Positions 50,001-60,044 are shown, counted from the first letter of the stretch. The stretch is 64,000 nucleotides of DNA from Labia minor (GCA_963082975.1 OY720347.1:13126225-13190224); one strand, 5' to 3'. A program made the numbers and translations. Notes: generated from the letters alone by a model not told the origin.

Positions 50001-52964
50001 TTTTAAAGAATATATTAAAAATGAATAAATAAAATAATTCATGCAATTCACACCCCTTTATATTAGCATGGTGCTTGTCTTTCCACTTACACTTGTTGAT
50101 TTATTAATTCTAAAAATTTATTATTAGTAGAATGGTAACAAATAGTCATTAGTAGTTGTTATAGAATAATTTAATCATTCTTTTTAGGAATTTATATTTG
50201 GAAATTAATAAAATTTTTGTCACAATAATAATAAATGTGCCATGATGAACAAAGATCAATGAAAACTTTGGTGAGCTATTAGTAGATCATTTTTTCAATG
50301 AGTGATTGGAAAAGTTTAAAGAATTTGAATCACCATCAGAAGAATCAAAGATGATTAATACATGAAATACATATAAAAAAAACAATTAAAAAAAAATGTA
50401 AATTAAATTATTTAAATGAATAATAGTAACCGACCAGGTAGTCTTTAGATTTATTCATAGTTTTGAATACATTTCTTATCTTTAGTTCAGCTTTGTACAC
50501 TAAAATAAAATCAGAAGAAAAATTATTCAAATGAATTTTTATAATACATTAATAAAAACTAGAAATGTTCTAAATAAGTAAAAATTTACTTACCTTAGTC
50601 AATGAATTAAGTAATTTTAAATCTTCTTCCAGCAACATAAAAACAAACTAAACTAGAAAGAAATTTTATTTAACTAATAATAATTTAGGTATTAAATAAT
50701 GTTACTTAGTTGATTTGATTGAAATATTTTCTATTTCTTTTTAAGAGAAAATGTTTTTATTTTGATTAGTTAAATTTATTTAATTAAAATTTCTTTGAGC
50801 CTCTGGTATGTTGGCATTTAATAATACAATTACCCTCATTCCATTCAATTCATAATAATTTCGTTATTCTTAATCAAAAGACAATACTATTTGATATTTA
50901 GATATTTAGATATTTATTTGTAGCCAGCGTTCCCAAATGGGAACAGCAGACAAAATTGCAATAGCGTTTGTAAACTGTTAAATTTGACAGCAAATTTGTG
51001 CTAGTGTAATCATGTTATAATCTAACTTTTGTTTTAAAAGTATATTTGATAGCAACAGCAGTTATTAGTACTTGCTTGCAACAAAAACAAAAAAACAATT
51101 TGAAAAATTAGTAATTATGATTTTTAAACATAGGTAAATTCATGATAAATGATAAGGTATTATTGTTTTATTGTTTTTATAAATTTCTTTTTATTTACTA
51201 TGTAGTAAGTAGTTATTATTAGTTCAAATAAAATAAATAAAAATTCATTTGATGTTTACAAAACATCAAAAAATAAATTGTTCCCATTTAGAAACGCTGG
51301 TCTTTCGGCTGTTGAAAAAAGATTTTTATTTTATTTATTTTATTTTATTTATTTTGGATGGCATGATCAACTTATATATATATATTTTTAGTTAGTCACA
51401 CAATATAAATATAAACCTAATCAAAATAAGAAATATCAATTAAGTAATTAAGTAGAATTGAATAATAATTTCATGAAATTGGGAATATTTTCTGAAAAAT
51501 CGATGAAAAAATGGTACGATATTTTGGTCACCATTTCATGAAGCAGTTTATTCAAGGAAAGCCTGTTAGATTTGTACTAAAGTAGTGGTTTATGGCTTAC
51601 CATAGGATATTGTTACCAAATGGAGGTGTACGATCCTTGAACAAAGTGGAAGAAAATCTTTTCTTTGTTTGGGAACCTATGTTTTTTTATTTTTTATAAT
51701 TCTAAAGAATAAAAAAATAATTTGATGTTTTATAAATACATTTCTTTATTTTACTTGCTTGAATGACCAGGGTTACTAAATGGGAACATTTATTTTTATA
51801 CACCAAAAACCCTTTCAAAAATATTTTTTTGGAAAAATATATTTTTTTCTATATTTATCTTCATGATATCTAATGAAAAACCTGAAAAAAAGTGAAACCA
51901 TCCTCTATTATATTTATAAATTTAAAAAAAATGGTTTTATGGAAGTAAGTATATCAAGTACCGTATTATGGAATAGTATGCTGTGGGAGAGATTCAGATA
52001 ACTTAAATTTCCTTCGAATTATGCTGTATTTTGGAATATGGTGCCCTCCAATGACAAAAAATTGAATTAAAATTGTTTTTAGAATTTTGTTTGCCTAATC
52101 TTTAGGAGATTTAGGTACTAATGGTTAATTAACAAAAAAAAGTATAAATTGTATAAAGCACCATAATAATGTAATTTCTTTGGATAAATAATTCTATAAT
52201 TAATCTTAATCTTAATTTATTTATAAATATAAATTTTCAAAGTTGAAATAAAAGATTAAAATTATATTAGTTTTTTAAATTTATTAATATTTTCAAATTG
52301 TTGACTTTTTTTTAGGTCATATAGAAAATAATTACATTTTCAACAACTATGTTTCTGGTATCACCATAACATCATTTAGTTCACCAATACTTGAAAATAA
52401 TAATATTATCAGATGCAGAGGAAACGGTATTGAAGTGACCGGTAACTCTCGAGTTCAAGTAAATAATAACATAATTAGAGAATGCTTCCTTAGAGGAATA
52501 GCTACTGCAACAGGGTCTCAATGTTTCGGAATAGGTAAGAAAATTATTATTATATTTTATAAATATTTATGGACATCTTAAAGAATTGGCAATTTTGATT
52601 TCTGTTTTATTATCATAGTTATCATTATATTATCATATCATCTAGTCTTGTAAATACTATAAAATAATTTACTTACAAATCTTTAATTATTCTATTATAT
52701 TATATTACATATTAGCAAGTATGATTTACAGTGATAATGCGTCAATACATAAAAGAATATGATAAGATATAATATTATAACTAATTATAATATTGTTTGA
52801 TGACACAAATTAAAATTTAAATAAATCTATTTGGCCATTTAATAAATTCCATATCACTAAAATAGAATATTTTAAAAAAATATTTAAAAATAAATTAATT
52901 ACTTAACTTTTTTTTATTTTTGGTTTGAATTAAAATTTAAAAATTTATATTATTATATTTAAAG

Positions 52965-53009
<45 letters not shown>

Positions 53010-56000
53010 TGGGGGGGTCAGGGGGGAAAAATCTTTTCAGACCATACAAGAGTCGTACGTTTTCCCATTTTGTATAGAGAGCTGCAGAAATAGCCGTGTC
53101 CAGATAATAGCTGCGTTAATTTAACCATGCTTCTTTAACAAAAATAAAATATTTTGTTATTTTTTTATCTCCTTGATATTGAGTACATTAATGGCTTGAA
53201 CTTACTATTCCATAATAAAATATATTTGCTTATATATATTGATCGCTTTCTATCAGGTATGTTTCATTTATGTCTAATATTGAATGAATCTAATTATAAG
53301 TTATTTATAATATGACTATATATTTATTAATTTATTTATTTGATCTTAAAAAACAGAATATGTGTTTACTATTACATTATAATTATTTATATATAAAAAT
53401 AAAATATCTTATGGTAAAATGTTCTTTATCAATTAATTGTTCATTTATTGTCCCCAATTGTCTAATTCATTCCACTTTACAATTTAATATTGAATGTTCT
53501 ACAATAAATCCCCCATCAATGTCACTACTAATTTGCACTGGATCTTCAGAATATAATCTATCGCCTAGTTAGATTCTAAACATAGTAGTATAAATTCTCT
53601 ATTAGATTTTATCTTAAATCCAAGAATTAAGACGAACCCTTGATTTCATTCTTTTTAAAGTTTATATATATTATAAAATAAACTTATTAAAATAAAATAA
53701 AAAATATATTTTATCAATTATATTTATTCTAATGAAATATGAATGTGAAAATAATAAATAATTGGATTTTAAATGAAATAATATATATATATATAATGTA
53801 TTGATGTTTGATTGGTATGACAGAGTGTTTGATAGATGTATGAAAGGTGGTGTGAATTGGAAAAATAGTTAAGTTCTATGTAAGAGAAAGGAAATAGAAA
53901 AAGGAAATGAAATGTTATTAAAATGTTTATATATATATATACGAGGTGTATCTAAAAAGTTCGGTGAATGGTATGATAAAAACATAATAAGTTGACCTGT
54001 GGCCAGGCCCGAACCGACCGACGCACAGTGGTCTGAAACGCCAAAAAAGCTGGCCAAAAATGTAGATGTTGGTGAAACAGCTTGAAATTTTGTAGGCAAT
54101 AGTTTTGAGAGTCAGGAAATTTAAATTTGACAAAAAAAATGGCGAATTCAAAATGGCGGACAGATTTTTAGAAAAGTGACGTCAGATTCGCAATTGTATG
54201 TTCTCTGGGATTTTTTGAGCCGAAAATTTCGAAATTGAAGTTAGATTGTACGAAAAAAAATGATAAATTTCAAATGATGTGTTGATTTTTCAAAAAATGA
54301 CGTCATGCAGAGAAAATCCGTAAAGCTCACAACCATCGAAACTTAGGGGTTTTCATGTTAAGATATTGAAATTAGATGATTTTCTCGATAGTAAAAATAT
54401 GCCAATTGTGAGTGATGGACTCACTTCAAGAGAAAGTGCATTTCTGAAAAATATTTTATTATCAGTAAGACAAATAACTAACAGTTACATTTTGGTAAGT
54501 ACCGTGTTTTATTTCATTTTTATCATTTCGTTCGTGTTGCAAAAATATATTCTTCTTTTTTATGAAGCTTTATGAATTCACTGTTACATTTCATCAGTGC
54601 AAGGTGATTCTGGGTCAACATCTTCAATTGTTGGTGAACAGGCTTGGGACGACATTAGCAAATTGAGTACTTTCGGACTGAGAGGTTCACTTGTTTTCGG
54701 CCGCATTTTTTTGAAACTGGATATCACTGGATCCGAAGATACCAGTAGCCTTTTGAAAACATCCTCCATTGTTTTTTCACGTGAACATTTCCTTGTATGT
54801 TTTTCACGATAATTTCTGATATCCTTGTTCCTGGCCTCCTGGGCATCTTCGGATAGTTGTCCGATTGGCAAAACAAGAGCACAGTGACAGGTGCACCTTA
54901 ACGAGATATTAATCAAAAAATTCATAGGAACAAATGGGGCAAAAAGGAGCAATTTTTTCTTCATGATTCTTTATCTATAGACCTTTATCTTTATGTTTCA
55001 AATGAGATTGTCACCAATGGTCACCAATGTAAAAAATGCGGAATGTTTTTTGAAAAGTTTTTCGTCAGGTTACATTTTCTGACACAAGCGGTTTAAATCA
55101 GCCAATATCAATATAATACATGCATTTCTAGCAAACAAAATAAAAAAAAGTCCATGTACGTACCTCCAGCAACAGTTTCCATGTCGCAAGTTGCAAATGA
55201 AACTTTTCTATGAAACGAAACACCAATTTTGACTGAGCTCGAATTTCAGACGTTTTGGGAAATCTCTGGAGAAAGTAAAAACAGTTGACTTTGAGATGTT
55301 CGGAAAACTCGTAGAGTCATGGTAGTGCTCTACTTTTTCAGCTTTTCGTACAAAAATATGTCTTCAACAAAATTCCATAAACGACATGCAAAAAAAAAAT
55401 TTTTCAATTTTCGATTTTTGGCCAGCTTTTTTGGCGTTTCAGACCACTGTGCGACGGTTTGAAATAAATTAATTTCCAGCTACAGAAACAATTTCAAATA
55501 ATTTTAATATATCTATTAATGTAATAAAAACCAGATATGGATATAACATAAATATTTTTAATTTTATTTTATTTATAATATATATGTAAGACCAGGCTGT
55601 GACGTCATGAATGGCTGGATGACGTCATATAATTTTAAATTAAGAAAAAAACTAATAAAAATGATTTTTCTCGAGAATAAAACCAATACAAAGTGCATGA
55701 TTCGTGGTGATATGTAAAAAATCTCCTCATGTGAAATTTGGTGTGAAAATAACCCTTCCCTTCCTATCGTCGATCGCTAATACTACCACTTCCGGTTTCC
55801 GGATTTGCACCAAAAGTTGATCAATTCATCCTACTGATGCATTAAGTAAATATACCAAATTTCATCAAAATCCGTTGAGCCGATCAGGCTGTACATATCT
55901 ATACGGACGGACGGACGGACGGACGGACAGACATCATGCTAAAAATACTTTTTTCTGTTAAGAAAATGCATGATTCGTGGAGATATGTAAAAATCTCCAC

Positions 56001-57045
56001 ATTTGAAATTTGGTGTGAAAACAATACCTCCTTTACTATCGTCGGTCGGTAAAAAGAGAATATTAATTGTAAATACCTTTATTAACTTTCAAAATACTCT
56101 CCACTAGCCACAACCCACTTCTGATAATGTTCGTATAACGCTTGAAAACTGTTGGAGAAGTCTTGATGGGAAATCGTTCCCAGAGAAGCCGTCACAACGC
56201 TCAGGCCAGCAATCCACAAGCAGGTCACCATAAAACACTGAACGTGCGATTGGCTCTGTGAATAATAGCCGAAGAATTGGGTATTAGCAAAGACACAGTA
56301 AGCTGTGTTTTCTGGAGTCCTGCTTGTGAACGTTGTGACGGCTACTCTGAGAACGATTCCACATCAAGACTTCTCCAACAGTTTTCAAGCGTTATACGAA
56401 CGTTGTCAGAAGTGGGTTGTGGCTAGTGGAGAGTATTTTGAAGGTTAATAAAGGTATTTACAATTAACATTCTCTTTTTAATGTGTTTTTATCATACCAT
56501 TCACCGAACTTTTTAAGACACACCCCGTATATGTATATAAAAACTTAAGCTATAAATAAAAATATGAATTTATTATCATAATTAAACAATTTAATATGCA
56601 TATATTAGAAAATATTATTAATAATAATAATCTATTTTAGGTAATCGGTTTATTTTAAATCAAAATTTTGATTATAAACTTATATTACAAGGAAAATGTC
56701 TCTATGCAATTACAAAAATTGCTAAAACTAGATATCCAGTGGAAGAGATTTATCTTTGTAAGAAATGTTCAAAAACTGTCGTCTGTTTTATTTGTTCCAG
56801 TTGTATTAAAAAGTGTCATGCCGGCCATAATGTACAATATATTAGAAAAGACAGGTAAATTATTTCTATACGATATTATTATATTATATTTATATTATTA
56901 TTAATATTTATATTCGATTAAATGAAATCTTAGATTCTATTGTTCTTGTGGTGCTGGAAAATTAGGCATTGAATGTAGAACAATGGAAAATGAACAAAGA
57001 ACAGCTATTCGTGAAGTGTTATTAACATTTTTAGGAACTCGATAG
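40082..57045 (+). CDS. FBXO11: F-box only protein 11-like, nine exons, 722 aa
   Basis: Substrate receptor of an SCF (Skp1-Cul1-F-box) ubiquitin ligase by family. The exons are 40082-40142, 41775-41928, 42990-43600, 47476-47720, 47825-48128, 48234-48482, 52316-52534, 56641-56854 and 56934-57045. All phases agree, and the total is 2169 nt including TAG. Domains: F-box at about residues 33-72 (LSHEVLLEIF..VCKRFYEIANDPKLW); the FBXO11-type linker with YLGYMTLSFEPRNEYARYI and LLISNGATPTLDNLIISSHC; a right-handed beta-helix at about 276-625 built from repeats such as GGVYIHDNGLGTF and VGVWITNESNP; and a UBR-type zinc finger at about 632-701 (CKKC, CFIC, CIKKCHAGH, CSCGAG). The 722 residues are fewer than the roughly 840-930 of vertebrate FBXO11 as I know it, mainly through a shorter helix. 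Intron 6 uses a GC donor. The order and specific motifs favour FBXO11 over FBXO10. Introns 1, 2, 3, 6 and 7 are loaded with transposons. Confidence 0.93.
40570..40985 (-). mobile_element. LINE 3' end inside intron 1
   Basis: The minus-strand reading gives KTIILPIVLYGCEAWSMALG and DESKF, then the Arg/Trp-rich C-terminus, ending at the same GTTCCGTAGAACCACAG 3' junction as the copies at 11765 and 15245. The tail is an ATAG/TAAT repeat. Frames are broken; it is a dead 5'-truncated copy. Confidence 0.8.
41775..41928 (+). CDS. FBXO11: F-box gene exon 2 (F-box)
   Basis: Carries almost the whole F-box: LSHEVLLEIFSYF, then LVCKRFYEIANDPKLW, ending inside the Trp codon. Acceptor TTTTTTTAG and donor TTATG/GTAAAG are clear. 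Confidence 0.92.
42451..42903. mobile_element. Fold-back element made of two mariner 3' ends
   Basis: Two arms of about 200 bp in inverted orientation start ACGAGGTGTGTC and end with CACCTCGT. Each arm, read outward, encodes a mariner transposase C-terminus: NSFQALYERCQKWVVASGEY and FEG stop in the best copies. It lies in intron 2 of the F-box gene. The long hairpin has no transposase catalytic region. Confidence 0.85.
42990..43600 (+). CDS. FBXO11: F-box gene exon 3
   Basis: The longest exon: RDLYRGLFNYDKP through the conserved HEGTYSNQ, IIIENQ and YLGYMTLSFEP to LIISSHCR. The donor AGAA/GTGAGT is only 17 bp before a TIR element, so the frame runs on into the transposon if unspliced. Confidence 0.95.
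43618..44979 (+). mobile_element. TIR transposon, superfamily unassigned, in intron 3
   Basis: Perfect inverted ends of about 36 bp start ATTGAAGACCTTAGAGCGAA and include CAGTGGTAAGCCACA. The motif TGGTAAGCCACA recurs inside (about 43810, 44750; inverted near 44005 and 44943). Plus-strand frames at 43810-44040 (acidic, SSSPEFFEESDDSCVDKDFV) and 44201-44482 (KINVLKQGRPVMITLSDIK, then LLPYIPRAYQ) look like remnants of one transposon protein; I cannot place it in a superfamily. No catalytic residues are identifiable. Confidence 0.7.
44201..44482 (+). pseudogene. Transposon protein remnant (unknown family)
   Basis: A 93-residue frame inside the TIR element. The C-terminal pattern of a short charged linker followed by LLPYIPRAYQ and a stop resembles C-terminal tails of uncharacterised insect transposon proteins. 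It may have been joined to the acidic frame upstream before decay. Confidence 0.45.
45896..46768 (-). mobile_element. rosa-like (DD41D) mariner, partly deleted
   Basis: The ends CAGGGTGAGCCAGAGAAACT and inverse are flanked by TA. The minus-strand frame 46493-46008 is open for 161 codons: GIIGPYFFDENERAVTVNG, VWFQQNGATAHTARDSMN and SPDLTPCDFFLWGYLKSLVY, ending LTDVILKTA. The second catalytic position is Asn (QQNGA) where active relatives have Asp. It lies 41 residues before the last catalytic Asp, the spacing described for rosa-type mariners. The first catalytic Asp region is absent. Confidence 0.9.
46008..46493 (-). pseudogene. rosa-like mariner transposase, C-terminal part
   Basis: Open from residue 1 (MSVMGIIGPYFF) to the natural C-terminus. 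Loss of the N-terminal DNA-binding region and the Asp-to-Asn change at the second catalytic residue make it inactive. Intact reading over 161 codons suggests a relatively young copy. Confidence 0.88.
47476..47720 (+). CDS. FBXO11: F-box gene exon 4
   Basis: Begins the beta-helix: GATVCVEGKKTNPYMKFCEI, then repeats with GNPLLKYNKIGCSGDVGVLC. The donor TTG/GTATGA is phase 0. Confidence 0.93.
47825..48128 (+). CDS. FBXO11: F-box gene exon 5
   Basis: GYFESNDIFANKG onward: four to five helix coils with GGVYIHDNGLGTF, VGVWITNESNPLFRKNQIF and GGIVIVNNARGLI. It is separated from exon 4 by only 104 bp. Confidence 0.95.
48234..48482 (+). CDS. FBXO11: F-box gene exon 6, GC donor
   Basis: NRKVGIQISNQSNPTIRFNN through KSAVRITTGSDPIFSSNRIF to KANG. 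The reading is kept only if the intron starts at GCAAGT (48483), a classic GC-AG donor. The next GT would shift the frame. Confidence 0.9.
48811..49035. repeat. hAT-like MITE with 8-bp TSD TGGTAGAT
   Basis: The ends CAGTGTTTCTCAACC and GGTTGAGAATCACTG are perfect inverts, flanked by TGGTAGAT at 48803-48810 and 49036-49043. It lies in intron 6. The interior core matches 17725-17976. Confidence 0.92.
49341..49979 (-). mobile_element. Degenerate mariner element in intron 6
   Basis: Inverted ends start ACGAGGTTTGTTCAGAAGAA and share AAGGAGAATTTTGAA. The minus strand shows, across frameshifts, WILHHDNAPAHTS (second catalytic Asp) and the C-terminus DDWKKRWHNCIISEGNYFEG then DKMDIDE. The 5' half is deleted. 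Confidence 0.87.
50035..50500. repeat. Diverged duplicated non-coding segment (copy 2)
   Basis: Partner of 32995-33770 with the landmarks in the same order. It lies inside intron 6 of the F-box gene. A short open minus-strand stretch (YKAELKIRNVFKTMNKSKDY, about 50435-50500) ends at GTCGGT, a position equivalent to the donor in the other copy. Confidence 0.45.
50925..51299. repeat. hAT-like MITE (CAGCG ends)
   Basis: The ends CAGCGTTCCCAAATGGGAAC and inverted CAGCGTTTCTAAATGGGAAC. No 8-bp duplication is visible. A related GGGTTACTAAATGGGAACA occurs alone near 51768. Confidence 0.65.
51300..52315. other. Intronic AT-rich DNA
   Basis: Distal part of the GC-AG intron. No bounded element besides the half-terminus near 51768. 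Confidence 0.5.
52316..52534 (+). CDS. FBXO11: F-box gene exon 7
   Basis: HIENNYIFNNYVSGITITSF, then ENNNIIRCRGNGIEVTGNSR: Asn-rich helix coils. The donor ATAG/GTAAGA is phase 1. Confidence 0.93.
52535..53940. other. Intron 7, proximal part
   Basis: AT-rich, with an AT dinucleotide run (about 52966-53006) next to a G-run (TTTGGGGGGGTCAGGGGGGA). No coding signal. Confidence 0.5.
54024..55451 (-). mobile_element. Transib-like transposon (RAG1-related)
   Basis: Perfect 37-bp inverted repeats start CACAGTGGTCTGAAACG at 54024 and end with the complement at 55451. The target duplication is CGACG (54019-54023 and 55452-55456). Termini CACAGTG, a 5-bp GC-rich duplication of the CGNCG type and the encoded protein all fit Transib. 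At 1428 bp it lacks most of the transposase, so it is non-autonomous. The terminal heptamer equals the V(D)J recombination heptamer. Confidence 0.88.
54584..54964 (-). pseudogene. Transib transposase C-terminal part
   Basis: A 126-residue minus-strand frame. LPIGQLSEDAQEARNKDIRN, then REKHTRK and MEDVFKRLLVSSDP match the pattern around the last catalytic Glu of Transib and RAG1 (SE..E..NK, R..R, EDV). Glu43 in QEARNK is the likely catalytic residue. The two Asp residues and the N-terminal part are not present. A possible exon end (GTTGCTGGAG/GTACG) upstream on the minus strand near 55165 may be a leftover of the first part of the gene. Confidence 0.8.
56641..56854 (+). CDS. FBXO11: F-box gene exon 8 (UBR zinc finger, part 1)
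   Basis: NRFILNQNFDYK, then GKCLYAITKIAKTRYPVEEI and LCKKC, CFIC and CIKKCHAGH, the zinc ligands of the UBR-type finger. A near-identical inverted copy of 56641-56753 exists at 62092-62204. Confidence 0.95.
56934..57045 (+). CDS. FBXO11: F-box gene exon 9 (UBR part 2, stop)
   Basis: FYCSCGAGKLGIECR completes the zinc finger, followed by a short tail ending FLGTR and TAG at 57045. Confidence 0.95.
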
Positions 57046-57052
57046 ATATTAA

Positions 57053-57058
57053 AATAAA
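57053..57058 (+). terminator. Possible polyadenylation signal of the F-box gene
   Basis: AATAAA eight bases after the stop codon. Other AATAAA/AATAAT strings follow in this AT-rich DNA, so the true site is uncertain. Confidence 0.35.
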
Positions 57059-57557
57059 GAGAGTAAATTATAAGTAAGTAAAAATAATTTAATAATTTAG
57101 ATTAACATTTATATTAATCAAATGCTTTATAATAATAAATAAAATTTTATACTTTATAATAATAAAATTTTATACTTTATAATAATAAAATAAATATCAT
57201 TATTCATTGGAAAAGTAAAATTCATATTTAATTCAAATGTTAAACTTTAGAAATTCATAATAATACTTCTAAGAATAAAAATAATTATTTTTCTTTCATA
57301 AAAATAACCATTCAAATTCAGTTAATTAGTACACTTTGATTATTTTTATTCCAATACGTGTGTAATTGATTACTAATTTTTTGTTTTTTTTATGAAAAAA
57401 AAAATTGAATAATTATTGTGATTAAATCAAGATTTTTAAAAAGGTTAAATTTTTTTTTTTTTTTTTTTTGTTTTAAAAAGTAAGACCATATCATTTATTC
57501 CATTTCATTTTGATCTAATAAACAATAGATAAGACAAATTAGTTAAATATTTTTTTT
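57059..57557. other. Downstream flank of the F-box gene
   Basis: AT-rich, with a T-run at about 57450-57470. No supported feature. Confidence 0.5.
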
Positions 57558-58046
57558 ACTATCTCGCCAAAAAATGTCTATATGTGTATGTAGACAAGAT
57601 TACGCAAAAACAGTTTGAATTAGAATAATGAAATTTGGTACACGGGTATTATTCAAAATTGTCTTTCAACTTTTGAGAAATGTAGCTCGGTCGATAGAGG
57701 ACCATTACCTACCACGTTTTCTATTTTTTCCCTCTAATCTGACCGTAAAAATAAAGATATATGATTGCTAATTTTTCATATGATTAAAAATTGTATAAAA
57801 CTGCTATATATAGAATTTCAGCTTTTTTAAATCGCTGAAAGTAACAAAATTAATTTTTTTAATTTATTAACACGTTGGCTACCAATCACGCGCAAGCACG
57901 TGAGGTGGTGTCATCAACAAATACGCGCTTGTTTAATTAATATTATTTATTTATTTTAATTTATAATTTATAATTAATTAAATTTAATTTAAATATATAA
58001 TATATATTAATTGATTTAATTCAAATTTTCGGGATACTCTTCAGAT
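57558..58046 (+). repeat. Family B element, internally deleted
   Basis: The 5' end ACTATCTCGCC runs directly into the TGTAGACAAGATTACGC block, so the first segment is lost. The 3' end is eroded (TTTTCGGGATACTCTTCAG). Confidence 0.8.
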
Positions 58047-58050
58047 TTTT

Positions 58051-58652
58051 ACTATCTCGCCATAGATAGTATTGCGATCACGAAAATTTTCGATGTCGAG
58101 ATCATACGTTTTGAATGTTACTGAATCATTTTCACTAAGGTTGAGAAAAATGTCTGTCTGTCTGTGTGTGTATGTATGTCGACAAGATTACGCAAAAACG
58201 GTTTGAGCTAGAATAACGAAATTTGGTACAAGGGCATTATTCAAAATTTGTAGTTTTTTTTATCAACTTTTGGGAAATGTAACTCATTCGGAAGAGGGTC
58301 ATTACCTACCATGTTTTCATTTTTTTACCTCTAAACTGACCGTAAAATAAAGACATGTTTGATAGTTTTTCAAATGATTAAAAATTGTATAAAACTGCTA
58401 TATATAGAATTTCAGCTTGATAGAATCTGATACTAAAAGTATCGCAATTAATTTTTTAACATTGCAAAACACGCGCCAACACGTGACGTGGTGCCATCAA
58501 CAAAGAGCCAAACACGCGCTGGTTTAATAAATATTAATTTTATTAATTTTAATTTATAATTTATAATTAATTAAAGTTAATTTAAATATAATATATGTTA
58601 ATTAATCCAATTCAAATTTGCGAGATAGTCGAGTGGAGAAACTCCAGCTTAT
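58051..58652 (+). repeat. Family B Helentron-like element, reference copy
   Basis: The 5' end is ACTATCTCGC (58051-58060). The subterminal inverse is GCGAGATAGT (58620-58629), followed by the stem-loop TGGAG-AAA-CTCCA and the 3' end AGCTTAT. The core has CTGT/GT repeats. It is 602 bp. Confidence 0.92.
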
Positions 58653-59488
58653 TTTTATATTGTCTAATATAATTTAAAATAAGGAATTGAATGAACAACA
58701 AAGATGTGGTCTCTTTGATGCAGACATTCAGCCTCCTTTCGATAGTGCAAGGGAATTGAAAGTACACGAGTGTGAATATAAACGTAATTGGGCATTTCTG
58801 TTTCGATTTTTAACCTTTTTTTCTCACCACTTATTAAATTATTATAATGAAAGTACAGTTTGAGTCATCAAATAATAATTTTCAAGCGTTGAATGGTTAT
58901 GTACATTTTGAATAAAAATGGTTTATCAATTAATCTTTTTTTACTATTTTTAATTTATTTTAAATCGGAGAATTATTTATCATTTAGAAAAATATTTTTC
59001 AGAATCAATTTTTGAGTATGAAGGTATTGTATATACTTACAAAGAAATATAAAATATTTTAAATCTGATAATCATTAATTTTACAATAATTTCATTGAAA
59101 TGTAAATTATTATATACAAAAAAAAAAGAAAATTAAGTGTAAAATTTAAATCAATTCGAAAAATGTCATATCTAAAATAATTAACTTTGTAATTGTAATT
59201 AATGAAAATAAAATAAAAATGATTTTGTTTATTTATTTAAATGAGATTTCCTGCCTTTTTATCTCAAAATTCCCATTTGATTCATTCATGATATTATTAC
59301 ACATTAATTATTTTTTTTATTTTTCTTTCCTTCTCTCTCTCTCCCATTTATACAAAAGTACTATCAATAGATAAAATGATATGTCAAATATTGGCAAGGT
59401 CGTCAAAACTAATGAGATTAAAATATATACGTATATTAAACCTTTTAAAAGTTTTTAATACGTAAATAATTTAATAGGAATCATTTTT
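58653..59488. other. AT-rich intergenic DNA
   Basis: No supported feature. Confidence 0.5.
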
Positions 59489-59911
59489 ACTATCTCGCCA
59501 GAGATAGTATTGCTATCATGAAAATTTTTGATTTCGAGATTTTGATGTTTTTATGTGTTTTGAAGGTCCCTGAATCATTTTCACTAAGGTTGAGTAAAAA
59601 TGTCTCTGTGTGTGTGTATGTATGTGTGTATGTAGACAAGATTACGCAAAAACGGTTTGAGCCAAAATAATGAAATTTGGTATACGGGCATTATTCAAAA
59701 TTCATATTTTTATATCAACATTTTTAGAAATGTAACTCATTCGGAAGAGGGTCATTACGTACCATGTTTTCATTTTTTACTTTCCCGCATACTTCGTATA
59801 AGGGAAGTATTGGAATCGTCAAAAATTTCGACTTCGAGATTTCGATAGATCTTGACGTTTTAGACCTCCCTGAGTCGGAAAATACCATTTTTCGAATTAT
59901 GTCTGTGTGTG

Positions 59912-60013
59912 TGTATGTATGTATGTATGTATGTATGTATGTATGTATGTATGTATGTATGTATGTATGTATGTATGTATGTATGTATGTATGTATGTAT
60001 GTATGTATGTATG

Positions 60014-60042
<29 letters not shown>
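59912..60042. repeat. GTAT tetranucleotide microsatellite
   Basis: About 32 uninterrupted units, in the core position of the family C element. Open frames across it on both strands are artefacts. Confidence 0.95.

Positions 60043-60044
<2 letters not shown>

Larger units (their letters stand above)
53987..56050 (-). repeat. Family A Helentron-like element containing a Transib
   Basis: Full A element in two parts (53987-54023 and 55452-56050). On the minus strand it has the 5' end ACCGACC at 56050, a GTCC core (about 55905-55930), TGACGTCA motifs and the stem-loop at 53995-54010. Confidence 0.9.
53941..56528. mobile_element. Mariner-derived fold-back element split by family A
   Basis: Same element as 42451-42903 and 62317-62793. 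The left tip is at 53941-53986 and the remainder at 56051-56528, ending CACCCCGT. Comparing with the unsplit copies shows the family A element entered the T-rich stretch CTTTTTAATG with no clear target duplication. Confidence 0.88.
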
